Assembly (NCBI GenBank): GCA_036898135.1
Contig: CM072511.1
Span: 80,974,058-81,038,057, forward strand
DNA length: 64,000 bases
Reading direction: 5' to 3'
DNA from: Oncomelania hupensis
Taxonomy: Eukaryota; Mollusca; Gastropoda; Littorinimorpha; Pomatiopsidae
Under the pieces are notes generated by a model. That model did not search any database and was not told the origin of the DNA. It saw only the letters and a program-made list of their open reading frames with translations. The translations under genes were made by a program, and so were the position numbers. Position 1 is the first letter of the stretch; each line of letters begins with the position of its first letter. Of this stretch, positions 49,298-58,884 are shown in pieces.

Positions 49298-51003
49298 AAA
49301 ACAACATAAAAAATAAGAAAAAATAAAAAAGTATTCAAACGAAAACAAAAATATAAAAACTAATTAAAGATACATTAGTGAAGATTCTCTTAGTTTAGAG
49401 CTGTAAAAAGTGTACATTGCAAGTTTCCTTTGAAATTTGCCAGAAGAATTTGGAAGAACAAAAACAGTTTTAACATCAATAGCTGTGATGTATTTATGTC
49501 TAATAGAATCATACTTTGGACAGGCAAACAGGAAATGAACATACAGACGAAGAAGAGAGTAAATGCCTAATACAGTCCAGTTAGCCAGTTATCAAGCCAA
49601 GAACAAATAATTCACTGTCGCTCTTTTCTGAGATTAAAGAGCGCTATATGAGGCTCTAAACATGATTCAGATAACTGGGTGAAACGATGGCTAACCATTC
49701 ATTCACTCGCTCGAAGAAACGCTAGTCTAATAATCAGATTTGTATACAAAATAATTACCCCTTGGGGTCATGAGCAATCTTGCCACTGTAGATTGTTCTA
49801 ACCTATAAAGGGAAAAGTGAAAGCCCCAGTTGAAAACCTGTCTTGCCTTTGTAGGCATGACTGATTCACTGCGGCAACAGTACCCCCGTTGGAGTGCCGG
49901 GGGTTTCAGTATAAATAGTATCCCCACTTTCTGGAAATTTAGTGCTTTAAATTCCCACTGTCGCTGTCTTCCTCATTTGCTCTTTCCCATTCCTGATCTG
50001 TCCTATCACTCTGCTAAACTATCTTCTTCTTCGCTAGATCAATGACCTACCCTTTTTCTTGAAAACTCTTCCTGGACAAGACTCCTTGTTTGTGTATGAG
50101 GTCTGTTGGATCAGCTTGGGAGTGTTGGACGCTTTCTGCCGGGTGGTCACTAGGGCTTCCTATGATGTTATTATTTAGCAGTGTAGGCATTTTATATGTA
50201 TATGTTTTGTTGATAATTTATAATGATGTTTGTATTCTATTTTGTTTTTGTAACAGGGGGTTCGCGTAGTTGGGGTAAAGCCTCATCACTCCTGCGTGGG
50301 ATGTCTTTATTGTAAAGTGACTGGCCGGTGGAGGGCATTCAATTTTCCCACTAGGGTTGTTTCGGCAGATCTTTTATGCGGATTGGGGGTTGTCCGGTCC
50401 TGATTTGGCTCGGAAGAGTCCGCTGGACCTAAAGCAACAATCAATCAATCAATCAATCAATACAAAATAATTCTCTATAGAAAGCCAGTGAGCCAGTTGG
50501 CTTGACAAAAACAAAGCAGCGCGACAGTTGGTCAGTGAGTTCACAAACAAGCCAGTCATTAACCTTCTCTGTTTATCTCGTACCTGTATCTATTCCACCA
50601 GCAAAGAAGGAGGCTACAAAGGTGACTGCGATCATGAGCCAGTAGTTGCTGCAAAACGGTGTGGCTGCTGTGCCCACGCCTATTGATACCAAGCACGCCA
50701 GCAGCAGCAGCGACTTGTTGAACGTATTGAACACCATACCTAAAAAAACATAACGTTTAAAACAACAAGCGACACCCCACACATGCACGCACACTCACAC
50801 ACTTCGATAACTTTATAACAACCAAAATCGTTAACTTTAACTTCTTTGTAAAGGACTAAGAACATTTCGTCAACTACGCCACCCCAACCCTGAATCTTCT
50901 CCTATTTACCTTCTAGAGACGATCATGACACAGGTTAAAAGGTATCGAGCGTGACTTTCACTCTGCACACACACACCCAACCCTCTCCTCCTAGATCCTC
51001 CCT

Positions 51004-51089
<86 letters not shown>

Positions 51090-51370
51090 CATCAGCTCAT
51101 GGAATCCAAAAAATCTTCAAACAGCTCGAAAGTTTACTTGAGTCGTCGCAGCCCTTTTTCCTCATCATCACCGCTAAATTGAGATAACAATCATAAATGT
51201 ATGTATTTTTTAATACAGTGTTATCAGCCACATTGCATACCTGAAGTAAAGCCTCCGGAGAGGTAGCCGATGGAGCCAGTAGTGAAGAAGGCTGAGGCCT
51301 GCTGAACGTTAGTGTTGGTGATCAACTGAAGGTCCATCAATGCTGGACCTCTTATGCCACCACTGATACC
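46501..51370 (-). CDS. MFSD4 / NaGLT1-like transporter, copy B (exons 2-6 intact)
   Basis: Five coding exons with GT/AG borders and compatible phases: 51241-51370, 50584-50739, 47480-48450, 47037-47183 and 46501-46824. They give an open frame of 575 residues plus a stop. It resembles MFSD4/NaGLT1 proteins, 12-helix major facilitator transporters of the plasma membrane; a sugar substrate is plausible but unproven. Signatures in order are RGPALMDLQL, FFTTGSIGYLSGG, FFAGGIDTG, MQALHFTWAVGALVAPL and FLTYYVVHQVQWSKTEGA. FPTGLSWAEAELLPMTG and a charged cytoplasmic tail follow. Exon 4 carries an unusually long Asn/Ser/Thr-rich extracellular loop with several N-x-S/T sites. The first exon (like 43950-44126) was not found to the right, so the gene may start beyond the window or lack a start. 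Introns hold younger LINE, SINE-like and Gypsy insertions. Confidence 0.85.
47037..47183 (-). CDS. Copy B exon 5
   Basis: 147 bp, phase 0/0; encodes CVLGGTSMAVIFPTGLSWAE and TGKATSAVMIASAAASV. Acceptor TTTCAG, donor GTGAG. Confidence 0.88.
47480..48450 (-). CDS. Copy B exon 4 (main exon)
   Basis: 971 bp, phase 1 in and phase 0 out. Begins CNADLLRTWKREVQ, holds the Asn-rich loop (about 48130-48310 on the plus strand), a basic/acidic cytoplasmic loop (KRQQQHRYNKDQRTHEEDSD) and the helices through FAVHWGLW. Acceptor CCCCAG, donor GTGAG. Confidence 0.88.
48760..49543 (-). mobile_element. 5'-truncated LINE in intron 3 of copy B
   Basis: A perfect 15-bp target duplication CAGACGAAGAAGAGA lies at 48745-48759 and 49544-49558. 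The tail is (AAAAGTC)n at the left. The minus strand 49364-49543 encodes 59 residues including HFLFACPKYDSIRHKYI and then a stop, a typical C-terminus of CR1/Jockey-like LINE reverse transcriptases. It is absent from copy A, so it is younger than the gene duplication. Confidence 0.85.
49757..50459 (+). mobile_element. SINE-like retroelement, copy 7 (long form)
   Basis: 703 bp, flanked by a perfect ATACAAAATAATT at 49744-49756 and 50460-50472. It includes the 126-bp 5' module (49757-49882) and a (CAAT)n tail. It lies in intron 3 of copy B; copy A has the empty site near 36098-36110. Confidence 0.93.
50584..50739 (-). CDS. Copy B exon 3
   Basis: 156 bp, phase 1/1; encodes MVFNTFNKSLLLLACLVSIG, TPFCSNYWLMIAVTFVASFF and AGGIDTG. 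Acceptor TTTTAG, donor GTACG. Open, unlike its copy A counterpart. Confidence 0.88.
51003..51087 (+). repeat. (CA)n microsatellite
   Basis: A CA run with one TC interruption, in intron 2 of copy B. Confidence 0.95.
51241..51370 (-). CDS. Copy B exon 2
   Basis: 130 bp, phase 0 in and phase 1 out; encodes GISGGIRGPALMDLQLITNT and the second helix (GSIGYLSGGFTS). Acceptor GTCCAG, donor GTATG. Confidence 0.88.
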
Positions 51371-51743
51371 CTGGACAACACAATCAAATAAATGCAATAA
51401 GACATTTTATAATTATTTGCGCAATTTTGATCTACGCCACGTTTTTATTAATAGCATGGAAGGGGTATACCATTGACATATCATATGATAATTATGAAAT
51501 GTTTTATTAGTTCCTCACCGAGGGGGCAAGGTCTGATTTAAAACATGTTGAACGGAAAGACATTACATATCTATGAGTAGTGAATATACTCTTGTGAAAA
51601 AATGGACACTCACAGCAGACCTACAACGAAGAATACAAAGCATGGAGATGAGGTACTACTGTAACAGAAGACTTCTTGGAATTTCCTATACCCAGCACAT
51701 GACCAACGACGAAGTCCGACAGACCATCACACAAGCCATTAAA

Positions 51744-51968
51744 TGTTTATGAAAGCGAAAGTAAAACTATTGTATTTCCGGTTCGTGTCTTACGAGATTT
51801 CAGTATTTATGTTTTTACCCAGCATGCTTTAGGAACAACGACTTTGTAACGGACACTCTCCTATTCTGCTCATCAGCCAGAATACATTTCAGAACCATCA
51901 ACATACGAGTTGTGTTATTTGTTACGTTTGTTCTGTCAGTGTATTTTCTCTCCACCTTAAACACTACA
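51744..51968 (+). repeat. 5' LTR
   Basis: 225 bp, TGTTTATG...CACTACA, matching the 3' LTR with one difference. Confidence 0.95.
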
Positions 51969-51971
51969 TTT

Positions 51972-51984
51972 TGGCGACGAGGAT
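51972..51984 (+). other. Primer binding site, tRNA-Ser type
   Basis: TGGCGACGAGGAT starts three bases after the 5' LTR and is complementary to the CCA-bearing 3' end of animal tRNA-Ser(GCT) (recalled sequence). Confidence 0.75.
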
Positions 51985-52057
51985 TAAACATTTGTGAATT
52001 TTTCCAGTGTAATATCCAGTGTTTTTAGAGTTAGATCCAGATTTAGATCTGTGTGAC

Positions 52058-54283
52058 ATGTCCGACATGGCATTACCTGCATTTGAGAAATTCTCTGTGC
52101 ATCCTGAGGAAGCAAACGCTGGTGTTAGGTGGAAAAAGTGGATTTCCAAGTTGGAAAATTTGTTGCTTGCTCTCAACATCACCGCTGATTGTCGCAAGAA
52201 AGCACTTTTACTGCACTATGGTGGCGACGATGTGTTTGACATTTTTGAGTCGTTTTCTGATGAACAGAAAGGCGTAGGAGCAACAAGGAATGGCCAGCCA
52301 AACGAGTACGAGATACTCAAGAACAATCTTTCCGAATATTTCACTCCGAAGAAGAACATTTCCTTCGAGACATTCAAGTTCCGACAAATGAAACAAAACC
52401 ATGAGGAAAGCATTGACTCATTCTACACACGTCTACGAATACAGGCAAGTCTCTGTGAATTTCATGACAATGATGCCGAATTGCTCTCGCAAATAATTCA
52501 AGGTTGTTCATCCACCCGAGTGCGTAGGAAAGCCTTGAAAGATAATCTGACACTGAAACAAACAATGGACGAAGCTCGTGCATTTGAACTATCGGAACGT
52601 AGGGCCATTGAAATCGAAAATGCAAGTAGCAGTACTGCCGATGCAACGAACGCCGTCAGCACAGAGCAGCGACAACGACAACGATTCCGTCGTAGTGGTC
52701 AACCTAGTAATCAAACCCAACGACGCAGTGTGGGTCAGTCTGGCGACTCATTTCGTCATGGCCACAATTCACGCCGTGGTGATTCCGTTCCCCGTCGTGA
52801 CAACAATCGTAGTAGTACCCCATCAAACAGGCATTCATCGCAGAATAGTCATTTTATCTGCCGATACTGTGGTGGTCATTGCCCTCATCGTAATCGATGT
52901 CCAGCACGTGGAAAAATATGCCTCAGCTGTCACAAAATCGGACATTTTGCACATGTCTGTGAAACAACACGCCGCAGAAACCAGGTCAGGTCAGTTCATT
53001 TTCCCTGTGTCCCTGATGACATTACATATGATGATGATGACAGTAATCCAAGTCATCAGAGTGTCTTCACACTTGGCAAGAGATCCAATAACCACGTGGT
53101 CAAAATAAATGTTGGTGAGAAAAGCGTGCCTTTTGTCATTGACACTGGAGCATCTGTGAATGTGATCACCATGTCAACTTTCAAGACCTTGGGTCAACAT
53201 AAACTATACAACCCTTGTCCATTTATCTACCCTTATGGTTCAAACAAGCCCCTTCCTGTAAGAGGTTATATGCTCAGCACCCTGTCTTACAGAGAAAAGT
53301 CCATGAACACAAAATTATATGTTGTAGACACAGATGTCAAACAAGCATGCAATCTACTCAGTGGTGAGACTGCTGAAGCTCTCAACATAATCGTGTTTGC
53401 TCAGTCAGCAAATGCGATGCCCTCTGACATTCCCAGTCAGTTTCCTGCCCTATTTGATGGGAAAGTTGGCAAGATTAATGGTGTCCTCATCAAACTTCAT
53501 ATTGATGAAACTGTACAACCAGTTTCACAGCGTCACAGGCGCATCCCTTTCCATGTCCGCGCTGATGTGGAAAAAGAGTTGCAACGTCTAGAACAGGACG
53601 ACATCATAGAAAAAGTGAACGAACCAACACCTTGGGTGAGCCCTGTCGTCATAGTACCAAAGAAAACCGGTGGCGTGCGACTTTGCATAGACATGAGACA
53701 AGCTAACAAAGCCATAAAGCGAGAAAAACACCCCATGCCGACCCTTGATGATCTAATTCACGAGCTGAATGGATCAACAGTTTTCAGCAAACTAGACTTA
53801 TCAAGCGCATATCATCAACTGCAACTTCACCCAGACAGCAAATACATAACAACTTTCTCTACTCACCTTGGCCTCCGACGGTACAAGCGACTGTTGTTTG
53901 GTGTGAATGCTGCTGCAGAAATATTCCAGAATGCCATTGCAGAACTGTTACGTGACATTACAGGTGCCAAAAACCTGAGTGATGATATTATTGTTCATGG
54001 CGCAACCCAACAAGACCATGATGCAAGCTTACAAGCAACCCTAGCCAAGCTGCAAGCCAGCGGAGCAAAACTCAACCGTGACAAGTGTCTCTTTTCTGTC
54101 AGCGAGCTCATTTTCTTTGGTCATGTGTTTGGAAAATATGGCATAGCTCCTGATCCCGAGAAGATCCGAACCATAACCGAGACCAGTCCGCCCAAAAATC
54201 CCTCCGAGGTCCGCTCATTCCTCGGCATGACCCAGTATGTTGCCAGATTTATCCTGGATATGCAACAATCACAGAGCCCTTGA
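52058..54283 (+). CDS. Gypsy Gag-protease-reverse transcriptase part
   Basis: From ATG 52058, a Gag region of about 280 residues carries an Arg/Ser-rich stretch. It ends in zinc-knuckle motifs, one degenerate (CRYCGGHCPHRNRC) and one canonical CCHC (CLSCHKIGHFAHVC). The aspartic protease follows with VIDTGASVNVI. The reverse transcriptase has VSPVVIVPKKTGGVRLCID, VFSKLDLSSAYHQLQLHP and the catalytic LSDDIIV. The SDD form replaces YxDD, as in the Mag lineage. The frame ends early: one base is missing near 54250, just after RSFLGMTQYVARFI, giving a TGA at 54281-54283. In an intact element RNase H and integrase would continue in the same polyprotein. The upstream in-frame extension begins with GTG at 52019 and is not used. 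Confidence 0.92.
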   Translation: MSDMALPAFEKFSVHPEEANAGVRWKKWISKLENLLLALNITADCRKKALLLHYGGDDVFDIFESFSDEQKGVGATRNGQPNEYEILKNNLSEYFTPKKNISFETFKFRQMKQNHEESIDSFYTRLRIQASLCEFHDNDAELLSQIIQGCSSTRVRRKALKDNLTLKQTMDEARAFELSERRAIEIENASSSTADATNAVSTEQRQRQRFRRSGQPSNQTQRRSVGQSGDSFRHGHNSRRGDSVPRRDNNRSSTPSNRHSSQNSHFICRYCGGHCPHRNRCPARGKICLSCHKIGHFAHVCETTRRRNQVRSVHFPCVPDDITYDDDDSNPSHQSVFTLGKRSNNHVVKINVGEKSVPFVIDTGASVNVITMSTFKTLGQHKLYNPCPFIYPYGSNKPLPVRGYMLSTLSYREKSMNTKLYVVDTDVKQACNLLSGETAEALNIIVFAQSANAMPSDIPSQFPALFDGKVGKINGVLIKLHIDETVQPVSQRHRRIPFHVRADVEKELQRLEQDDIIEKVNEPTPWVSPVVIVPKKTGGVRLCIDMRQANKAIKREKHPMPTLDDLIHELNGSTVFSKLDLSSAYHQLQLHPDSKYITTFSTHLGLRRYKRLLFGVNAAAEIFQNAIAELLRDITGAKNLSDDIIVHGATQQDHDASLQATLAKLQASGAKLNRDKCLFSVSELIFFGHVFGKYGIAPDPEKIRTITETSPPKNPSEVRSFLGMTQYVARFILDMQQSQSP

Positions 54284-56229
54284 GACGACTTACCAGGAAA
54301 GATATAGCATGGAAGTGGAGTACATCACAGCAACAAGCATTTGAGATTCTGAAACAGTCTCTTACTGCAGCTCATGTCATGGCTTACTTTGACCCCAACA
54401 AGCCAACCGAAATTATCGTTGATGCTAGTCCAGTGGGTCTTGGAGCAATTCTCACTCAAGATGGCAAGCCTGTATGCTATGCGAGTCGTGCACTCACAGA
54501 CACTGAAAAACGATACTCTCAAACAGAACGAGAGATGATGGCTGTTGTGTTTGGTGTTGAACATTTTCACCTCTACATCTATGGTTCAATCTTCAAGGTT
54601 CGCACTGATCACAAACCACTGATTGGCATCCTGAAAAGTCAGAAACCAACCACTGCCCGCATTGAGCGACTACGCTTACGCCTTGCACCGTACCAGATGG
54701 ACCTAGAGTATCAGCCTGGCAAAGATGACATGAATCCAGCTGATTTCATCAGCAGACACCCAACCACTAAGCCCAAGAGAGAAAATGCATCAGAAGCGTA
54801 CATCAGCTACGTGGCAAAACACTGCATTCCTCAAGCGATGACATCAGATGAAGTGAAAGAAGCAACGCATCGTGACCCAACCCTGCAGAAAGTGATGACT
54901 GCCATACAGACTGGACAGTGGCATGATCGAGACATTGCTGCTTATGCCCGTTTCAAAGATGAAATTTCAGCCTATGATGGTCTACTCTTACGTGGTCATC
55001 GACTCATCATCCCAACAGGCCTTCAAGCCAAAATAATCACTCTAGCGCACCAATCGCACCAAGGCATCGTCAAGACCAAACAACTCATCCGAGAAAAAGT
55101 GTGGTTCCCTGGCATAGACAAACAAGTAGAAACGGCTGTCAAATGCTGTATCCCATGCCAAGCATCCTACCCTAGTCCAGAACAGAGAGATCCAATCATT
55201 CCTACTTCTATTCCCTCCGAGCCCTGGTACTCTGTTGCTGTTGATTTCGCAGGACCTTTTCCCTCAGGTGACTATCTCTTAGTTGTGATCGACGAGTACA
55301 GTCGTTATCCTGAAGTCAGTGTAGTCACGTCTACATCATCCAGAACTGTCATTCCACATCTTGATGAAATCTTTGCTCGACATGGAATCCCAGCTGTTGT
55401 GAAAACTGACAACGGTTCCCCATTCAACAGTACGGACTTCCATAACTTTGCAAACCAGTTTGGATTTCATCATCGCAAAATAACACCATTATGGCCTGAA
55501 GCCAATGGTGAAGTGGAACGTTTCATGAAAACAATAAACAAGTTTGTCAGAACCTCACAAGCTGAGAATGTCAACTGGAAGAGTCAACTATATCAGTTCC
55601 TCAGACAGTATAGAGCTACACCACACAGCTCCACCAAGATTTCACCGTTCGAATCCTCGACAGGACGCAAAATGCGTTCAGGCCTACCTGAAATCCCTCC
55701 TTTCCGGCACTTTGATCACCAAGCACCCGCATCACTCCAGTTCCGCATGAAACTGAACGACCAGAGCAGCAAGCAGAAAATGAAGACATATGCTGATACA
55801 AAACGTCACACTGCTCACTCCAAGATTGTTGTTGGTGACACTGTGTTGGTTAAACAGCGAAAGGTCAACAAACTCACACCGCCCTTTGATCCCAAACCGT
55901 TCACCGTCACAGAAAAGAAGGGAAGCATGATCATTGCTCAACGTGGTCTACATCGAATTGTCAGAAATTCGTCATTTTTTAAACGTGTACCAGTTTCACC
56001 TCAGAAGAAGGAAGAAGACGACGCAGATGACGATGAAGATCACATCCAACGATCTGAGACAAATCCCGAAAAAGATGTTCCTCCGACTCTGCAGCGATTT
56101 GAAATGCCGATTGCGATGCCCGAACAGTGCCCGACACTTCAACCCTTAGGCAGCGAACATATTCCACCATCACGACCTGCCCGCAATCACCACCCGCCCG
56201 CTTACTTGAAGGACTATGTACTACAGTGA
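54280..56229 (+). CDS. Gypsy RNase H-integrase part
   Basis: This is the continuation of pol in the next frame and has no start of its own (the first codon is TTG). RNase H has EIIVDASPVGLGAIL, EREMMAVVFG and RTDHKPL. The integrase zinc-binding region contains HQSHQG and CCIPCQ. The catalytic core shows VAVDFAGPFP, KTDNGSPF and NGEVER as the D, D and E residues. A GPY/F-like region (TPPFDPKPFTVTEKKGSMI) and a charged tail follow up to the stop at 56227-56229. All catalytic residues look present, so the one-base loss upstream is the only clear lesion. An accurate re-read could show it to be a sequencing error. Confidence 0.92.
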   Translation: MRRLTRKDIAWKWSTSQQQAFEILKQSLTAAHVMAYFDPNKPTEIIVDASPVGLGAILTQDGKPVCYASRALTDTEKRYSQTEREMMAVVFGVEHFHLYIYGSIFKVRTDHKPLIGILKSQKPTTARIERLRLRLAPYQMDLEYQPGKDDMNPADFISRHPTTKPKRENASEAYISYVAKHCIPQAMTSDEVKEATHRDPTLQKVMTAIQTGQWHDRDIAAYARFKDEISAYDGLLLRGHRLIIPTGLQAKIITLAHQSHQGIVKTKQLIREKVWFPGIDKQVETAVKCCIPCQASYPSPEQRDPIIPTSIPSEPWYSVAVDFAGPFPSGDYLLVVIDEYSRYPEVSVVTSTSSRTVIPHLDEIFARHGIPAVVKTDNGSPFNSTDFHNFANQFGFHHRKITPLWPEANGEVERFMKTINKFVRTSQAENVNWKSQLYQFLRQYRATPHSSTKISPFESSTGRKMRSGLPEIPPFRHFDHQAPASLQFRMKLNDQSSKQKMKTYADTKRHTAHSKIVVGDTVLVKQRKVNKLTPPFDPKPFTVTEKKGSMIIAQRGLHRIVRNSSFFKRVPVSPQKKEEDDADDDEDHIQRSETNPEKDVPPTLQRFEMPIAMPEQCPTLQPLGSEHIPPSRPARNHHPPAYLKDYVLQ

Positions 56230-56458
56230 ATTGACAATTCCAAACATCACACATTTTACACACACACACACATACTTACACTGTCACAATTTAATAACAA
56301 ACAAACAAATCATTCTACTGAAGAAAAAAATAATAATAATCGGACACTGTGGAAGACTAACTGTACTTTGTATAATTTGAAGACAAAATTTGAAATGTGT
56401 CTAATAATAATTTTTAAAAAAAAATAATCACGTTTGAAAATATATAGTTTCTATTTAA

Positions 56459-56476
56459 AGGTAGGGAGGAATGTAA
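56459..56476 (+). other. Polypurine tract
   Basis: A purine-rich AAAGGTAGGGAGGAA stretch ends just before the 3' LTR, the expected plus-strand primer site. Confidence 0.65.
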
Positions 56477-56701
56477 TGTTTATGAAAGCGAAAGTAAAAC
56501 TATTGTATTTCCGGTTCGTGTCTTACGAGATTTCAGTATTTATGTTTTTACCCAGCATGCTTTAGGAACAACGACTTTGTAACGGACACTCTCCTATTCT
56601 GCTCATCAGCCAGAATACATTTCAGAACCATCAACACACGAGTTGTGTTATTTGTTACGTTTGTTCTGTCAGTGTATTTTCTCTCCACCTTAAACACTAC
56701 A
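56477..56701 (+). repeat. 3' LTR
   Basis: 225 bp, TG...CA, 224 of 225 positions identical to the 5' LTR by eye. Confidence 0.95.
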
Positions 56702-56832
56702 ATGACCAACGACGAAGTCCGACAGACCATCACACAAGCCATTAAACAACACGATAAAATGCTCACAGTGGTATAGAAACGGAAACTCTGATGGTATGGC
56801 CACGTCACCAGAGCATCAGGCCTTGCAAAGTT

Positions 56833-56882
56833 TTGTTGTTGTTGTTGTTGTATCAATTGTTATTCATCAGATTAACATAAGC
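56833..56882 (-). mobile_element. Short insert with (CAA)n tail
   Basis: About 50 bp of TTTTGTTGTTG...ATTAACATAA inserted in the RTE fragment between two copies of GCAAAG (56827-56832, 56883-56888). Read on the minus strand it ends in a CAA repeat, like the 3' tip of a LINE or SINE. The source family is not recognised. Confidence 0.6.
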
Positions 56883-57100
56883 AAAGACCATCTACAAGGA
56901 ACGGTACAAAGAGTAGACAGAAGAAGAGGAAAACAGAAAAAGAGGTGATAGGACAACATTCAAGAATGGACTGGCTTTACACTGAGCGAGCGAAGCCATG
57001 AGGGTTGCTGAAGACAGAGAAAGACGGAGTACGCTGGTTAAACGACCATCTGTGGTACCCCAACAACTATCGAGTTACAGGATAGGATAGGATAGATAGG

Positions 57101-57823
57101 AGTATTGGTAGGATAAAATTAAAGAACGTTGAGAAACAATGATGAACTTCACAAAAACAGTCTGAAAAGAGAGCAACTGGTGTTTAAATGTCACCCTAAC
57201 CTTTAATAAGGTTAAAGACCCGAACCTTTAATAAGGTGTAGGACAGAGCAGCTGTATTGCACAAATAAAGATTTTCTGCAGCAGCACACCCGCATTTAAA
57301 AAATCATCAAAATCGGATCAGTCAATTTTTAGATGCAGAGCAAAACGTGTTGAAAAAATGAAGCATAATGACCTTGACCTTTGAAATCTTACTAATGATC
57401 CAAAATGCTTAGCAATAAAAAGGATGATTTTCGGTTCTTGAGATAACAGAGTCCCCTATACGCATCAGTGTCCGGGGACGGTAAGCTACCCACTGAACTG
57501 AACTCTTGAGATAAGGCCAAAAGTGTGTTTTGAACAACAAACATAAAATTTGGAGAGAGGGACCGACCGGACTGCTACTGACGGATGGCCCATGATTTGA
57601 AGTACCCGTATACTAAAAGTCAACAAAATCGCTGTAGCCGTTTTAGAAATATTGAGCAAAACGTGTTTAGCAGCGAAATGAATCAAGTGACCTTGATCTT
57701 TGCGGTAGAATTATGTTGGCATTGTAGGTAGCATATTAATCTAGGTAATGTTTCTATGGTGTGCTTAAGCTTCTCGCAGTGACTAATTGAATTGATTTTT
57801 TGTTTTTCTTTATTATAGGAGTG

Positions 57824-57881
<58 letters not shown>

Positions 57882-58537
57882 TTTGAACCTACGCCCTCGT
57901 AAGGACTTTGCCATGTTGCACACCCACGCTGTGAGGACTTTTTCCGCTCTGAGGGCTTACAACCATAGTCCTCACAATTTTATTGCAAAAACGCTGTCTA
58001 CGTGAGGCCTAGACTGTTTTGGCTAAGTTTGAGCATAGTCCTTACCAAGATGCAATTATAAAATTGACTGTGCGTGTGCGTATTGGGCTAAACACATTTT
58101 TACTAAGAAGGAGAGAGAGGGAGTCCAACTTGACAGATTTCCGCACTCATATCTTGAAGAGGATTGGTCACACGTAGCGTCACATGACCATGTCGCCGAG
58201 TGTGTCGCGTTGGATCGCGCAACTAGAGACCTGACTCCACCCCTATGGCTTTGCGAGCTACATAGACTCCACCCTACATCTTGGCGAGCCTGCAATTGGC
58301 TCACCACTGCATTAATGAATTGTGACATGAACTATTCTGCCCAATAAGGTGTTCAAGGGCTCCACCCCTCCAGCTTGCGACCCTCGCATTGTCTCACGTC
58401 ACACATACATTGTGGCTTCAACTATTCTGAGTTATGGAGGCTGCTTTCGTCAATTTTTTTCTTTCCTCTTGCCTATGTAAGGCTAAATCGTATGTCCTTG
58501 TGAGCTGTAGCAACATAATTATAAGCTCATCTTTCCT
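57101..58537. other. No gene seen; old dispersed repeat and GT array
   Basis: About 57290-57680 resembles 30560-30960 and is a decayed dispersed repeat. A pure (GT)n run lies at 57831-57878. The rest has only short unsupported ORFs. Copy B's missing first exon was looked for on the minus strand and not found. Confidence 0.45.
57831..57878 (+). repeat. (GT)n microsatellite
   Basis: A pure GT run. Confidence 0.95.
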
Positions 58538-58550
58538 ATTCACACAGGTG

Positions 58551-58817
58551 GGAGGGGGGGGGAGGAGGGGCAAAGCCGTAGCTCAAGTGGTAGAGGGTTA
58601 GCCTGGCACACCGATGACCCAGGTTCGAATCCCGTGGTGGGCGATATAAAATGTGGCCATTTTCACTGTCCATTTTAGCAGTATGATGGCTCTTGTGGTT
58701 CAGTATTGATTTAGGGCCCTACCCCTCTGTCCCTGGGATGGTTATCCCCGTCTGCCATATCGCCAATTGTGGGTGTAGACGTTAAACCTCAATGTTCATT
58801 CATTCATTCATTCATTC
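58551..58817 (+). mobile_element. tRNA-derived SINE with complete target duplication
   Basis: The head (58573-58645) has an A box (TAGCTCAAGTGG) and a B box (GGTTCGAATCC) in tRNA-like order. A body of about 130 bp follows, then a (TTCA)n tail. ATTCACACAGGTG is duplicated at 58538-58550 and 58818-58830. The pol III promoter looks intact. Confidence 0.88.
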
Positions 58818-58884
58818 ATTCACACAGGTGATGTAGTGACAGTAAAACTGTTGACAAAGTGAAGTAGAATATATACATACTAGT

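Larger units (their letters stand above)
51744..56701 (+). mobile_element. Gypsy (Mag-type) LTR retrotransposon
   Basis: A complete 4958-bp element: 225-bp LTRs with TG...CA ends, a tRNA-Ser-type primer site, gag-pol in one frame with a single frameshift, and a purine tract before the 3' LTR. The LTRs differ at one site (TAC/CAC, near 51904 and 56637), so insertion is recent. The flanks are a 45-bp direct repeat instead of the usual 4-6 bp. It lies in the RTE fragment upstream (in gene sense) of transporter copy B exon 2. Confidence 0.93.
51601..57100 (+). mobile_element. RTE LINE 3' fragment split by a Gypsy element
   Basis: The LINE 3' ORF runs from ATGGACACTCACAGCAG (51601) to 51743. It resumes at 56702 after the LTR element and ends in a GGATAG tail near 57100. 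The last 45 bases of the left part (51699-51743) are repeated exactly at 56702-56746. A further 50-bp insert sits at 56833-56882. Stops and indels show it was already decayed. Confidence 0.88.

Noticed and set aside
52019..52057. Upstream start of the Gypsy Gag
   Set aside because: The in-frame codon at 52019 is GTG; the first ATG is 52058, which is the more likely start.
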